From assembly GCF_030408355.1 (NCBI RefSeq), contig NZ_CP046606.1:1-64000 (forward strand): a stretch of DNA of 64,000 nucleotides, read 5' to 3'. Shown piece after piece: positions 54,979 through 64,000 of this stretch. The translations under genes and the position numbers were made by a program. Position 1 is the first letter of the stretch, and every line of letters begins with the position of its first letter. The notes under the pieces are model-generated. The model saw only the letters and a program-made list of their open reading frames with translations. It was not told the origin of the DNA and made no database searches. This DNA comes from Corynebacterium afermentans subsp. afermentans. GTDB taxonomy: Bacteria; Actinomycetota; Actinomycetes; Mycobacteriales; Mycobacteriaceae.

Positions 54979-55008
54979 TTGTGGTTTTTGTGAGGTGCGT
55001 TCTATATT
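54979..55008 (+). promoter_or_regulatory. Promoter of tRNA-Leu
   Basis: TTGTGG (54979-54984) and TATATT (55003-55008) with an 18-bp spacer, 13 bp before the tRNA. Confidence 0.6.
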
Positions 55009-55021
55009 AATCAAGTCGCCC

Positions 55022-55105
55022 GCCCGGGTGGCGGAATTGGCAGACGCGCTGGCTTCAGGTGCCAGTGTTCGCAAGAACGTGGGGGTTCAAGTCCCCCCCC
55101 GGGCA
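55022..55105 (+). tRNA. tRNA-Leu (anticodon CAG)
   Basis: 84 bases with a long variable arm (class II). The acceptor GCCCGGG pairs with CCCGGGC, the anticodon loop CTTCAGGTG reads CAG, and the T-arm contains GTTCAAGTC. The variable arm TGTTCGCAAGAACG forms its own hairpin. Confidence 0.96.
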
Positions 55106-55115
55106 CAATGTGTTG

Positions 55116-55152
55116 TCTCGAGACATCGTTCCTACGGTGTCTCGAGATTTTT
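55116..55152 (+). terminator. Terminator after tRNA-Leu
   Basis: TCTCGAGACA (55116-55125) and TGTCTCGAGA (55138-55147) form a stem followed by TTTTT. The stem shares its sequence with repeats downstream (GGAACGATGTCTCGAGA), so it may come from a mobile element end. Confidence 0.85.
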
Positions 55153-55528
55153 GTTTTTGAAGTGCCCCGGGGTGGGGTGTGTAGTAGGGTTTTGAGGGCT
55201 ATTGAGCGCCGGATCTGAGTGTGCTGAAGCGGTGGGAGGATTGCCTCGGGGTGCGGCGTGGCGGGCTCCTAGGTGGGCTGATGCGGTAACTGCCTAGGGA
55301 TCGTCGCGTTCGGCCCCTGGAGACGAGGAGGCAGGGCTACTGCCTACCGACGAGCGTTCCGTTGCCGCTCATGTCGGCTGCCAAACGCATGGCGGAACGA
55401 TGTCTCGAGAGATGGTTTTTCACACCCGCGGGGCACTTCTCGCCCGGGGCGTGTCCACCGGAACGATGTGGTGGGACATCTGTGCAGGATGAACCGGAAC
55501 GATCTCATGAGACATGCGGAACGATGTC
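55116..55528. repeat. Dispersed GGAACGAT repeats in a gene-free region
   Basis: The 602-bp stretch 55106-55707 has no credible gene. It contains GGAACGATGTCTCGAGA (55394-55410), its inverted copy TCTCGAGACATCGTTCC (55116-55132), GGAACGATGT (55460-55469), GGAACGATCTCATGAGACAT (55496-55515) and GGAACGATGTC (55518-55528). Such clustered words next to palindromes look like transposase-binding ends left by a lost insertion sequence. Confidence 0.6.
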
Positions 55529-55707
55529 ACCGAACCAGACGAGCGGGGTTCGAGGGCTTCGTAAACGACTTCTCGGTGGCGATGTTGCACGGTTAGGATC
55601 CAACAGGTGGAAGCGCCGTGCTTCGTTGGCTTTGGTGGCCTTTTTGCTAACGCTTAGCTGGCTTTTGTTACCGCACCAGAAACAATCAAGGGGGGTATGG
55701 TTCAGGT

Positions 55708-55950
55708 ATGGATTTGAAGCGGATATTTGTAAGACCGTCTCTCCAAGGTGGCCCATCAAATGAGATGGCCTTGTTGAGAAAAGAACTCGAGAAATACGGC
55801 TCCCCTGCGGGGACAAAAGGGACAGCCACAATTGTGCGTGAACGCTTAACATCTCAAGATGTTAAAGAGGTGTTCACCGCGTTGGGGAATCTCTATACAA
55901 CTGCCAAAGTCGACCACGTCTTCGTTTTAGTAGAAACCATGGAGAATTAA
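55708..55950 (+). CDS. Small hypothetical protein
   Basis: 80 residues (MDLKRIFVRPSLQGGPSNEM start). It is hydrophilic, without a signal peptide or membrane segment, and has a plausible beta/alpha fold (TATIVRERLTSQDVKEVFTAL, then KVDHVFVLVETMEN). A G-rich stretch (AAGGGGGG, about 55688-55695) could be the ribosome-binding site. Base composition is lower in GC than its neighbours, and it is wedged between repeat debris and a broken transposase, so transfer is likely. I do not recognise it. Confidence 0.4.
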   Translation: MDLKRIFVRPSLQGGPSNEMALLRKELEKYGSPAGTKGTATIVRERLTSQDVKEVFTALGNLYTTAKVDHVFVLVETMEN

Positions 55951-55970
55951 AACCCCTGGTCCCAAGGCAT

Positions 55971-56903
55971 TCAAGGCGGGACTGCCTCTCGCAGCGCACG
56001 GGAGACAGATTTGCGGTCCTGATACGACACCCACCGGTTCGCAGCTCGAATCAGGTGCACGATACAGGTCTGCACCATGGAATTCGGCCAGGTTGCCTCC
56101 GCGGCTTCCGGCAGGCCTTTGAGCCCGTCGCAGCAGACAATGAACACGTCCTGGACGCCACGGTTGGCCAGATCCACGCACACCGATGCCCAGAATGCAG
56201 CGCCTTCGTTGACGGTGATCCACAATCCCAGGATGTGCTTGATGCCGTCGATGTCGACACCAACCGCCATATAGCAGGCCTTATTGACCACGCGGTGGCC
56301 ATCGCGGATTTTCACGCGTAGCGCGTCGAGGAATATCACTGGGTAGAACTCGTCTAGCTGGCGGTTTTGCCAGATCATGACCTCATCCAACACCGCGTCG
56401 GTGATCGTGCTGATCGTATCTGGGCTCATACCCACCCCCAGGGTGGTGGCGAGATGGTGCTGAATATCGCGCACGGTCATCCCACCGGCGTACAGCGAGA
56501 TAATCATGTCGTCGAGCTCTGTGAGCCGACGGGAGCCTTTGGGCACCATTTTTGGAGCAAACGTGCCGGCACGATCCCTCGGCATGGTCACTTCCAACGC
56601 GCCGTACCCAGAATTCACGGTCTTGGTGTACGACCCATTGCGGTGATTGCTCTCCTGCGCGGTTTCCACCCGGGCCTTCGCCTTACGGTCGGCATGGCCG
56701 TAGCCCAAATGTGCATCCATCTCTGCCTGCAGACCAGCGTTGATTGATGCCTGCAACAAGCCTTTGACCAGGTCGCTTGCATCGTCAGCAGTGGTCGACA
56801 GCTCGCTGATCAGGCTGGCCAGCTTAGGATTTTCCATCAGCTTCTCGCTGATCTCGTTGACCCTCGCCGGGTCGTGGCCTTTCTTCGGTGACACCGCAGT
56901 CAT
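55971..56903 (-). pseudogene. Truncated IS256-family transposase
   Basis: 310 residues of a mutator-type transposase that is usually about 400 or longer. The N-terminal part is intact (ASDLVKGLLQASINAGLQAE, MDAHLGYGHADRKAKAR). Two catalytic Asp regions remain: PVIFLDALRVKIRDG and FIVCCDGLKGLPEA. The protein stops soon after WVSYQDRKSVSRALREAV, so the C-terminal third with the catalytic Glu is missing. A likely terminal repeat (GAGGGTGTCAGGAAGTTTGT on the minus strand) lies near 56940-56959. The element is probably dead. Confidence 0.85.
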
Positions 56904-57002
56904 TATCGGTGAAACTCCTTCTAGATCAGAGCCTCACACACAAACTTCCTGACACCCTCAAACTTCCCGGCGCCCTCTCCCGCAGCGGGCGGAAGCGATT
57001 AG

Positions 57003-57337
57003 CCCGCACGCTTCTTCCTCACCGATACACTCGCCAACCACCTCGCCGAGCTCAAACAGGACGACACCGCCAGCATTACATTCCTCGAAGACCTCCACCA
57101 CACAGACGTGTTAGCTTCGACGCCTCCTCACCACCCCCAATCGATGCCGCTACCGCACACCAACTGCGCAACATCCTCGCAGATCGCGAGTCCCGCGGAT
57201 CAACCATTGTGGCATTCCAGTTCACAGCCGACGAATGGTATAAAGCCAACCCCGGCGCCGCCATCACCGAGTCCGTCCTCAACCGACCCGTAGCCGGCGC
57301 CGCGATCATCAAACATCAGGAACCAAAATGCGACTGA
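57003..57337 (+). pseudogene. Remnant of an IS21-type IstB helper ATPase
   Basis: Two frames encode IstB-like pieces. One near 57003-57110 gives FLTDTLANHLAELKQDD. The other, 57125-57337, gives HQLRNILADRESRGSTIVAF, then DEWYKANPGAAITESVLNR, which matches the IstB C-terminal region (QxxxxxWxxxxxxxxIADAILDR pattern). The P-loop part and the partner IstA are absent. This is debris next to the truncated IS256-type element. Confidence 0.6.
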
Positions 57338-57496
57338 CCCAAATACCCCCCACCTAAGTTCCAAAAACGCCCAGGGGTGACTCGATATCCACCCGGTGTT
57401 AGCCGAAACCCTTGTGGTGGTATGCCAATGGCCTTAGAGTGCGTACTGATAGCTGGATACTTGTGACTGATCGTTAAAAGAAATCAGGAGAGAACT

Positions 57497-60400
57497 TTGA
57501 ATAAAGCAAGAAAACTTTCGTCATCTGCGCGAGTTCGCCGGAAGGGGATCGCGTGTGCATCTGCCGTCTCCTTAGCACTTGCTGGTGCAATAGTTGTGCC
57601 CGCCGTCCCCGGTGGTTTTCAGGTGAGCAGCGCCAACGCTCAAACGGCGCCGCAATATGATTTTGTTCGTGTCTTTAATCAGACAAAAGGCGACGCAAAC
57701 GACTGGCACGCTCAGATCCATTTTAACCGTCCTGGAACGGTCACCTCTGCTCGCGTTATTTTCGAGCCTGAGGATGGAACGACTTCTGAGCCAGGTACGG
57801 AGGGGAGCCTACCCGCCACCGGTACTTACCAGGTAGTTAAAACAACGGGATCGGGGCCCGAAGTCCTCGGCACCGTGACTGGTGTGGTGAAAGAATCCAC
57901 GTGGAAGGGACTTTCCGTATACGAGCTAGCGGTCGATTTCACCAGCAATCCGAATATTGGAAGCATAAACATTTCCGGAGAGTCGGATTTCATCGACATC
58001 GTGGCCGTAGACCAAGCCGGAAACTACCCGATCGCAGGCGGAACCGGAAATTCAAAGAATACTGATGCTTATCTGAACGACTACAGGTCCGACAACCTGA
58101 ATATTGGCGGCGAGCCGAACGGTGGCCGGGACCTGCTTAAGACCGAGGAAGATAAGACAAAGTGCGTCATTGACGTGACCCGTCGAAATGTCGGCGTTAG
58201 CACCTGGATTGCAGAAAGCTATTACGACGGCGGTGACGGATCCAACCCGCAAGGTAAACCGCGCAATGCCCAGCGTAACTACACCGTTTTGCAGTACCGA
58301 GTAGATGGCGTTCAAGGTGCCGAAGCGTTCGAGCCTATTGGTTACACCGACTGGGTCTACAACGCTCTGGCTTACAATCCAGCAGATGGATACCTGTACG
58401 CAATTTCGCAGAATAGGCCTCTAGACGGAAACAGCGCCTACGACAGAAAGAAGCAGCAGGATGGTTCCAGACCGCAGGGCCACCTTCTTCGAATTAGCCC
58501 AAATACCGGTGATGTCGCCGATCTTGGTCGAATCGCGCCGATTGGGCCAAACTACGACGGGGATGTTTCGGGTGGCATGACCAATGGCACCTTCGACCTG
58601 GACGGCAACCTGATCTTCGCTAACAATTCCGCTTCCGGTTCCGGAGATGTTTACAAGATCACGTTCAGCGGTGGCAGTGCGACGGAGTTGTCTGAGCCGG
58701 CGCATGATGTTGACTCTCAGACCATTACCGCATCATACGAGCCGCACGGTGTGTTGCGAAGCGCAAACGACTGGGCGTACTACGGGTTTGATAACCAGTC
58801 ATACATCTGGTCTCTGAACTCCGAGAATGGTCAACGTTACCTCAATCGAACCAACGTTAACGATTCAAACGATGTGAAGCGGATTGACGTCACAAACATT
58901 AAGACGCCCACAGGGCAGCGCCTCCCGGATGCCGTCTACGGCAACGCATGGACTTATGCGAACGGCAACCTTGGCTTCAGTGCGAACAATGTAAATGGGG
59001 CGGGTTACGCATTCCAGCTCGCCCTGGATGATGCGTTTGGCAGCAACCCCAGGGTCGGTCTTGTATCGGTAGAGACCGTCCCTGTGTCCATCAATAACGA
59101 TGCGACCTCAAATGCTTTCACGGTGGCTGAGTATGAAAAGGCCGGTGTTGATCTCGGCGTCGAGAAGACTCTCGAAATGGTAGACGGGCAGCCAAAATGG
59201 ACGATTAAGGTCACCAATAAGTCTGACTGTGCTTCGTCTGGATTCACAGTTCGAGACCTCATCTCGGGTGATCTCTCGAACGTGACGGTTTCCACCGACG
59301 ACCCTGCCTGGAGTCAAAGCACCACCGACGGAGGCACTCTCAACTGGGTACACGGTCCTCTCGAGGCTGAACAGACCACATCCTTGGTCGTCGAAGCCGA
59401 TGTCGCTGATGGAAAATGCGCGATCAACAAGGTTTCCGTAATCGGCAATGAGCCTGACCCGGTCTCCGAAAACGATGTCGCTGCCGCTGGCGACTGCGAT
59501 CCTGCGCTGTCTATCAAGAAGTACATCAATGGCAAGGATGCGCAAGATCCTGACCGAGCTAACTGGCCAGAAATCTTTCCCGGTGAAACGGCAAGCATCG
59601 AGTATGTGGTTGAAAACACCGGCAGCGGCATAGTCAGTGATATCTCACTGAAAGATATCGTCGACCGAGGCGAGAACTCGTCGGATATCCAGGCGCTCAT
59701 CGACGCCGAGTTGGAAGGCGTTGCTCCTTTCACTCTCGAGGGTAAGCAGAAAGAATCCATTTCGATTGAAATCACGGTGCCGGAAGGCATCGGCGCTGAC
59801 TCGTACGAGCACCGAAATGAGGCGACGGCGGAAGGTGCCTTTGACCCCAATAATCAGGATTTCCCCACGTTTGATGGTGGCGATCCCGAGGTTGGTTTCG
59901 ACGCGTTCCCGCAGACTATCCCGGCAAGCAGAGTCACGTCGAACCCGGATGAGGCGAACGCTTACTTCCGTCCGGCACCGCCGGTAGTAGTCGACCCGGA
60001 GTTCGCCATAGAGAAGTTCCGTGTTGAGGCCGGCGCCATCAACCTGGCGCCGAAGGGCGATGGAGACTATGCGTTCAGTACTGAGTACATCATCCGCGTT
60101 CGCAACACCTCTGAAGTGGATGGCGCGTTCCCAGAGGTTAGCGATGTTCCGGTTGTAGGCGACGGTTTCACCGTTGATGCCGTAACGGTTGATGCGGCCG
60201 AGGTTGAACCCAACGAAGACGGTGAGTATCTCATCTCCGGTGGCGAAGATCTCGCGGCGGGCGCAGTGAAGGACTACCGCGTCACCGTTTCCGGCACCGT
60301 TGCAGGTGACGCTGCGAACAACCTGCCGGAGGCCGTTGGCCAGTGCGACGCTGATGGTCAGGATCCGGCACAGAACACGGGCCTGGTCAACGAAGTAACG

Positions 60401-63400
60401 ATGGAGGGCGACTCGGATGGTGCGGAGAACAACGTCGTTTGCACGCCGGTAGAGCTGCGTCGTCTCAATATTGAGAAGCGCATTGATGGCCGTGAAGAGG
60501 CCGTCGTAAAGCCTGGCGAAAAGATGGAGCTGTGGTACCGCGTTCGCAACACCGGTAACACCACGCTGACCGGCATCAAGATCGCCGATCAGATCAAGGA
60601 AGACGACGACGAGCTGCAGGAGCAGATCAACGACGAGCTCGCCAACGTGGTCTTCGATCTGGATCCGGGTGCTGTCCACGATGTCAGGATCGAGGTAGAC
60701 ACTCCTAAGGGTGCGCACGAGAACGAGGCGCAGGCGATCGTTCCGCCGACAACGATTCCGGGTACCACTGGTCCGGAAACCACGATTCCGGAGCGCGAGA
60801 TCCCGGGCACCACGGTGTCCACCACGGCGAAGGCGAACAGCCCGAAGCTGGAGATCAAGAAGTACATCAACGGCTTCGATGACGCTGCTGATGTGGTGCC
60901 GGGTGAAGACATGGAGATCCTCTACCGTGTCAGCAACACTGGTCAGATGCGCGTGGACGACATCAAGATTGTCGATGAGGTCACCGAGGGCGCCGAGAAG
61001 GATGAGCTGCAGAAGCAGATCAACGCAGAGCTCGAGGACTTGCCGGCATTCTCACTTGAGCCGGGTAACTACCACGACATCCGCATCACGGTGAAGGCCC
61101 CCGCCGGCGGTCACCACAACGTTGCAAACGTGTCAGTGCCGCCAACTACGATCCCGGGCTCTGAGATCCCGGGCACCACGAACCCGCACACCACCGTCCC
61201 TGGCACCAGCGTCCCGTCCAAGGTGGTTACCGTGACCGCCCCGCCGGATGATGCACGGTCGAACTCGCCGAAGCTGGACATCAAGAAGGTCATCAACGGC
61301 TACGACGACGGTGACGTTGTTAAGCCGGGCGACGAGGTGACCATCACCTACATCGTCGCCAACACCGGCACCACCCCGGTCAAGGGCGTGACCATCGCCG
61401 ATGAGGTCACCGAGGCGAAGGACGTCAACGAATGGGATAAGGCGATCAAGGCGCAGCTTGACAACGTTGACGCCTTTGACCTCGCTGCAGGCGAGGTCAA
61501 AGAGGTTGCGATCAACCTGACCGCGACTGAGGGCTACCACGTCAACGTGGCGCGTCCGGTTGTTCCGCCGGTCACGGTGCCGCCTGTGACCATTCCGGAG
61601 ACCACGATCCCCGGCACGACCAACGCCGTGACCACGATTCCGGGCACGACCGTGCCGTCGAGCACCCGTCCGAGCCGTGTGATCACTCCGACCACCACCC
61701 CGTCCGATGACGCACGCTCCGACGAGCTGGGTATCGCGATTGAGAAGGACATCTTCAGCGAGGCCACGGGCGAGTACGTTCCGGCTGACAACCCGGAGGA
61801 TCCGGCTGATGCCGCTATCGTTGCCGGCGGCGGCAAGATGAAGATCCGCTACAAGCTGACCAACACCGGTTCCGTGAACCTGACAGTCACGAACATCTTG
61901 GACGAGGTCACTGAGTACGAGGGCGGAGATACCACGGCGCTTACCGGAGAGATCAAGGAGCAGATCGAGGCCCACTTCGCGGCGCTCCCCGATGGCATCG
62001 TCCTGGAGCCGGGCGAAGACAAGGCCCAGTACATCGAGATTGAGGTCAACTCGCCGACGGGTCGCCACGTCAACGTGGCGCGCCCGGAGGTCCCCGCGCT
62101 GACAACCACCCGTACGGTAGTCAACCCGGTGCCGGGCAGCACTGTCCCGCCGTCAGAGGAAAACGGCACGACCGTTCCAGGAACGACCATCCCGCCGTCA
62201 TTTAAGACGGAGACCACGGTCGTTGAGACTGCACCGGTCACCCCGTCGAATACCGCGCACGCGACGCCGACCTCCTCCACGACTCCGGTTGTTCCGGAGC
62301 CTGTGAAGCCGCAGTTCTCGGTGGAGAAGCTCGGCAACCAGTCCGGCATCGAACTGAAGCGCAACAAGGATGGCCAGTACGGCTACTCCGCCGAGTACAC
62401 CATCCGCGTGCGCAATACCGGCTCGATCGCTGGTAAGCACGCCGACATCTTTGACGTGCCGGTGCGTGGCGTCGGCTTCGACATCACCACCGTCACCGTC
62501 GACGGCACCGAGGTCAAGCCGGAAAACAGCCGTTACCTCATCAGTAAGGAAGCTGAGCTCGCCGTCGGTGAGTACAAGGACTTCCAGGTCGTGGTCAACG
62601 GCACCGTCTCCGATCAGGCCGCGAACGCGCTGCCGACTGCTGTCGGCCAGTGCGACGCCGTCACCACGCAGAACCCGGGCGCTGGCGCCGGTCTGGTCAA
62701 CACCGTCGAGATGGGCGGCGACTCCGACGGCCCGGACAACAACATTGTGTGTGAGCCGGTTGAGCTGCGCCGTCTGAACATTGAGAAGCGCATCGATGGC
62801 CGCGAGTCCGCTCCGGTTACCCCGGGCGAGAAGATGGAGATCTGGTACCGCGTCCGCAACACGGGCAACGTCACGCTGTCCGGCATCACGCTGGCGGACC
62901 AGATTAAGGAAGACAACCCGGACCTCCAGAAGGAGATCGACGACGAGATCGCCAAGATCGAGGCCTTCGACCTCGAGCCGGGCGAAGTCAAGGACATCAC
63001 GTTCCCGGTCACCGCGTACGCCGGCGAGCACGAGAACGAAGTGCGCGCTGAGGTGCCGGAGACCACCGTGCCGGGCACGACCCGTCCGGAGACCTCCATC
63101 CCGGAGACCACCGTCCCGCCGGTGACCGTCCCGGGTACCACCAACTCGGAGACCACGGTTCCGGAGACCACGATTCCGGGCTCGACCATCCCGGCGACGA
63201 CCATCCCGGGCACCACGATTCCGGATCGTTCGGTCCCGCCGACCACGGTCACCGCGACGGCGCACGCGAACTCGCCGAAGCTGGAGATCAAGAAGTACAT
63301 CAACGGCTACGACGAGGGCACACAGGTTGCGCCGGGCGAGGACATGGAGATCCTCTACCGCGTGGCCAATACGGGTTCCGTGCGTATCGACGGCATCCGC

Positions 63401-64000
63401 CTCGACGACGAGGTCACCGAGGCCGCCGACGAGCAGGTGTCCAAGGCGCTGCAGCGCGACATCAACTCCGCGCTGAAGAACAAGGAAGCGTTCTCGCTTG
63501 AGCCGGGTCAGGTCCACGAGGTTCGCATCACGGTGCCGGCGCCGGCGGGCGGTCACGTGAACGTCGCAAAGCCGATCGTTCCGCCGGTGACTGTGCCGGG
63601 CACCACGATTCCGGGCACGACGAACCCGAACACCACGGTGCCGGGCACGACGGTGCCGTCGACGGTGGTCACCGTGACCACCCCGTCGGATGATGCCCGC
63701 TCGGATTCGCCGACGCTGGACATCAAGAAGTACATCAACAACATCGACGACGGCGACATCGTCACCCCGGGCGATGACATGGTGATCACCTACCGTGTGT
63801 TCAACAACGGCAACGTCGACGCCAAGGGTGTCACCATCGCCGATGAGGTCACTGAGGGCTCCGAGGCAACCAAGGCGGACCTGACCGACCAGATCACAAC
63901 GGAGCTGGACAAGATCGAGCCGTTCGACGTTCCGGCCGGCGGCTCCCACGACGTGGAGATCACGGTCAAGGCGCCGGAAGGCGGCCACGTGAACGTGGCG
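57497..64000 (+). CDS. Giant repetitive surface protein (partial, runs off the window)
   Basis: Open from TTG 57497 (ribosome-binding site AGGAGAG) to the last base; 2168 codons are visible with no stop. A signal peptide (MNKARKLSSSARVRRKGIA start, ending near ANA-Q) precedes a DUF6923-like propeller domain (NALAYNPADGYLYAIS, HLLRISPNTGDVADLG, GTFDLDGNLIF). DUF11/DUF7507-like modules of ~110 residues follow (LEIKKYINGxD, PGEDMEILYRVxNTG, IxDEVTE, GGHxNVA), separated by Thr/Pro linkers of TTIPGTT type. It is probably an adhesin or wall-associated stalk. The C-terminal anchor lies outside the window. The 5' third is less GC-rich than the repeat part, so the gene may be chimeric. The 159-bp spacer before it (57338-57496) shows no gene. 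Confidence 0.85.
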   Translation, partial: MNKARKLSSSARVRRKGIACASAVSLALAGAIVVPAVPGGFQVSSANAQTAPQYDFVRVFNQTKGDANDWHAQIHFNRPGTVTSARVIFEPEDGTTSEPGTEGSLPATGTYQVVKTTGSGPEVLGTVTGVVKESTWKGLSVYELAVDFTSNPNIGSINISGESDFIDIVAVDQAGNYPIAGGTGNSKNTDAYLNDYRSDNLNIGGEPNGGRDLLKTEEDKTKCVIDVTRRNVGVSTWIAESYYDGGDGSNPQGKPRNAQRNYTVLQYRVDGVQGAEAFEPIGYTDWVYNALAYNPADGYLYAISQNRPLDGNSAYDRKKQQDGSRPQGHLLRISPNTGDVADLGRIAPIGPNYDGDVSGGMTNGTFDLDGNLIFANNSASGSGDVYKITFSGGSATELSEPAHDVDSQTITASYEPHGVLRSANDWAYYGFDNQSYIWSLNSENGQRYLNRTNVNDSNDVKRIDVTNIKTPTGQRLPDAVYGNAWTYANGNLGFSANNVNGAGYAFQLALDDAFGSNPRVGLVSVETVPVSINNDATSNAFTVAEYEKAGVDLGVEKTLEMVDGQPKWTIKVTNKSDCASSGFTVRDLISGDLSNVTVSTDDPAWSQSTTDGGTLNWVHGPLEAEQTTSLVVEADVADGKCAINKVSVIGNEPDPVSENDVAAAGDCDPALSIKKYINGKDAQDPDRANWPEIFPGETASIEYVVENTGSGIVSDISLKDIVDRGENSSDIQALIDAELEGVAPFTLEGKQKESISIEITVPEGIGADSYEHRNEATAEGAFDPNNQDFPTFDGGDPEVGFDAFPQTIPASRVTSNPDEANAYFRPAPPVVVDPEFAIEKFRVEAGAINLAPKGDGDYAFSTEYIIRVRNTSEVDGAFPEVSDVPVVGDGFTVDAVTVDAAEVEPNEDGEYLISGGEDLAAGAVKDYRVTVSGTVAGDAANNLPEAVGQCDADGQDPAQNTGLVNEVTMEGDSDGAENNVVCTPVELRRLNIEKRIDGREEAVVKPGEKMELWYRVRNTGNTTLTGIKIADQIKEDDDELQEQINDELANVVFDLDPGAVHDVRIEVDTPKGAHENEAQAIVPPTTIPGTTGPETTIPEREIPGTTVSTTAKANSPKLEIKKYINGFDDAADVVPGEDMEILYRVSNTGQMRVDDIKIVDEVTEGAEKDELQKQINAELEDLPAFSLEPGNYHDIRITVKAPAGGHHNVANVSVPPTTIPGSEIPGTTNPHTTVPGTSVPSKVVTVTAPPDDARSNSPKLDIKKVINGYDDGDVVKPGDEVTITYIVANTGTTPVKGVTIADEVTEAKDVNEWDKAIKAQLDNVDAFDLAAGEVKEVAINLTATEGYHVNVARPVVPPVTVPPVTIPETTIPGTTNAVTTIPGTTVPSSTRPSRVITPTTTPSDDARSDELGIAIEKDIFSEATGEYVPADNPEDPADAAIVAGGGKMKIRYKLTNTGSVNLTVTNILDEVTEYEGGDTTALTGEIKEQIEAHFAALPDGIVLEPGEDKAQYIEIEVNSPTGRHVNVARPEVPALTTTRTVVNPVPGSTVPPSEENGTTVPGTTIPPSFKTETTVVETAPVTPSNTAHATPTSSTTPVVPEPVKPQFSVEKLGNQSGIELKRNKDGQYGYSAEYTIRVRNTGSIAGKHADIFDVPVRGVGFDITTVTVDGTEVKPENSRYLISKEAELAVGEYKDFQVVVNGTVSDQAANALPTAVGQCDAVTTQNPGAGAGLVNTVEMGGDSDGPDNNIVCEPVELRRLNIEKRIDGRESAPVTPGEKMEIWYRVRNTGNVTLSGITLADQIKEDNPDLQKEIDDEIAKIEAFDLEPGEVKDITFPVTAYAGEHENEVRAEVPETTVPGTTRPETSIPETTVPPVTVPGTTNSETTVPETTIPGSTIPATTIPGTTIPDRSVPPTTVTATAHANSPKLEIKKYINGYDEGTQVAPGEDMEILYRVANTGSVRIDGIRLDDEVTEAADEQVSKALQRDINSALKNKEAFSLEPGQVHEVRITVPAPAGGHVNVAKPIVPPVTVPGTTIPGTTNPNTTVPGTTVPSTVVTVTTPSDDARSDSPTLDIKKYINNIDDGDIVTPGDDMVITYRVFNNGNVDAKGVTIADEVTEGSEATKADLTDQITTELDKIEPFDVPAGGSHDVEITVKAPEGGHVNVA

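Overview
The window is a Corynebacterium-type chromosome (GC-rich, Actinobacteria) that starts at the first base of dnaA, so it is the right-hand flank of oriC. The evidence is gene order: dnaA-dnaN-recF-DUF721-gyrB, then gyrA-DUF3566, tRNA-Ile/tRNA-Ala, a cyclophilin and a rhomboid protease, crgA, and the complete fhaA-fhaB-pstP-rodA-pbpA-pknA-pknB cluster next to tRNA-Leu. IS1249-type and IS30-type insertion sequences and long secreted proteins with Thr/Pro linkers fit the same genus. I cannot name the species.

Layout. 1-7.5 kb: replication initiation and gyrase B, with oriC between dnaA and dnaN. 7.5-9.8 kb: small genes between gyrB and gyrA, including a degraded DUF559-type gene and a ribbon-helix-helix/Doc-like toxin-antitoxin pair. 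9.9-14.5 kb: gyrA, a membrane protein, a secreted metzincin-type protease and two tRNAs. 14.5-17.9 kb: a Schlafen-AlbA/ATPase gene between two copies of a ~70-bp palindromic repeat, the left copy split by an intact IS1249 element. 17.9-20.3 kb: a 24-codon lipoprotein-like peptide, then crtB-crtI. 20.3-29.3 kb: two paralogous giant surface proteins that share a nearly identical 274-bp leader. 29.3-35.5 kb: cutinase-like hydrolase, DoxX-like protein, YhgE/Pip export permease with a degenerate ABC ATPase, a divergent TetR regulator and a membrane protein. 35.8-39.1 kb: metF-metE. 39.1-43.4 kb: a frameshifted DUF559-type gene between two copies of an 80-bp palindrome, a cyclophilin, an IS30-type element and rhomboid. 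43.4-45.0 kb: a second cluster of DnaA boxes and a secreted protein with a possible pore-forming fold. 45.3-55.1 kb: the cell growth and Ser/Thr-kinase cluster and tRNA-Leu. 55.1-57.3 kb: repeat debris, a truncated IS256-type transposase and an IstB remnant. 57.5 kb to the end: the first 2168 codons of a giant repetitive surface protein that runs off the window.

How the parts work together. DnaA, the beta clamp, RecF and both gyrase subunits form the replication core. The kinase cluster links PASTA-domain sensing of cell-wall fragments to elongation enzymes (RodA, PbpA) through FHA adaptors and the PstP phosphatase. The accessory islands lie between these core blocks.

The main novelty candidates are a gapped word, GCTTNNCGACG, which I counted at least 28 times on both strands; a DnaA-box cluster about 41 kb from oriC; two defence-like genes each bracketed by palindromic repeats; and duplicated leaders on the surface-protein genes.
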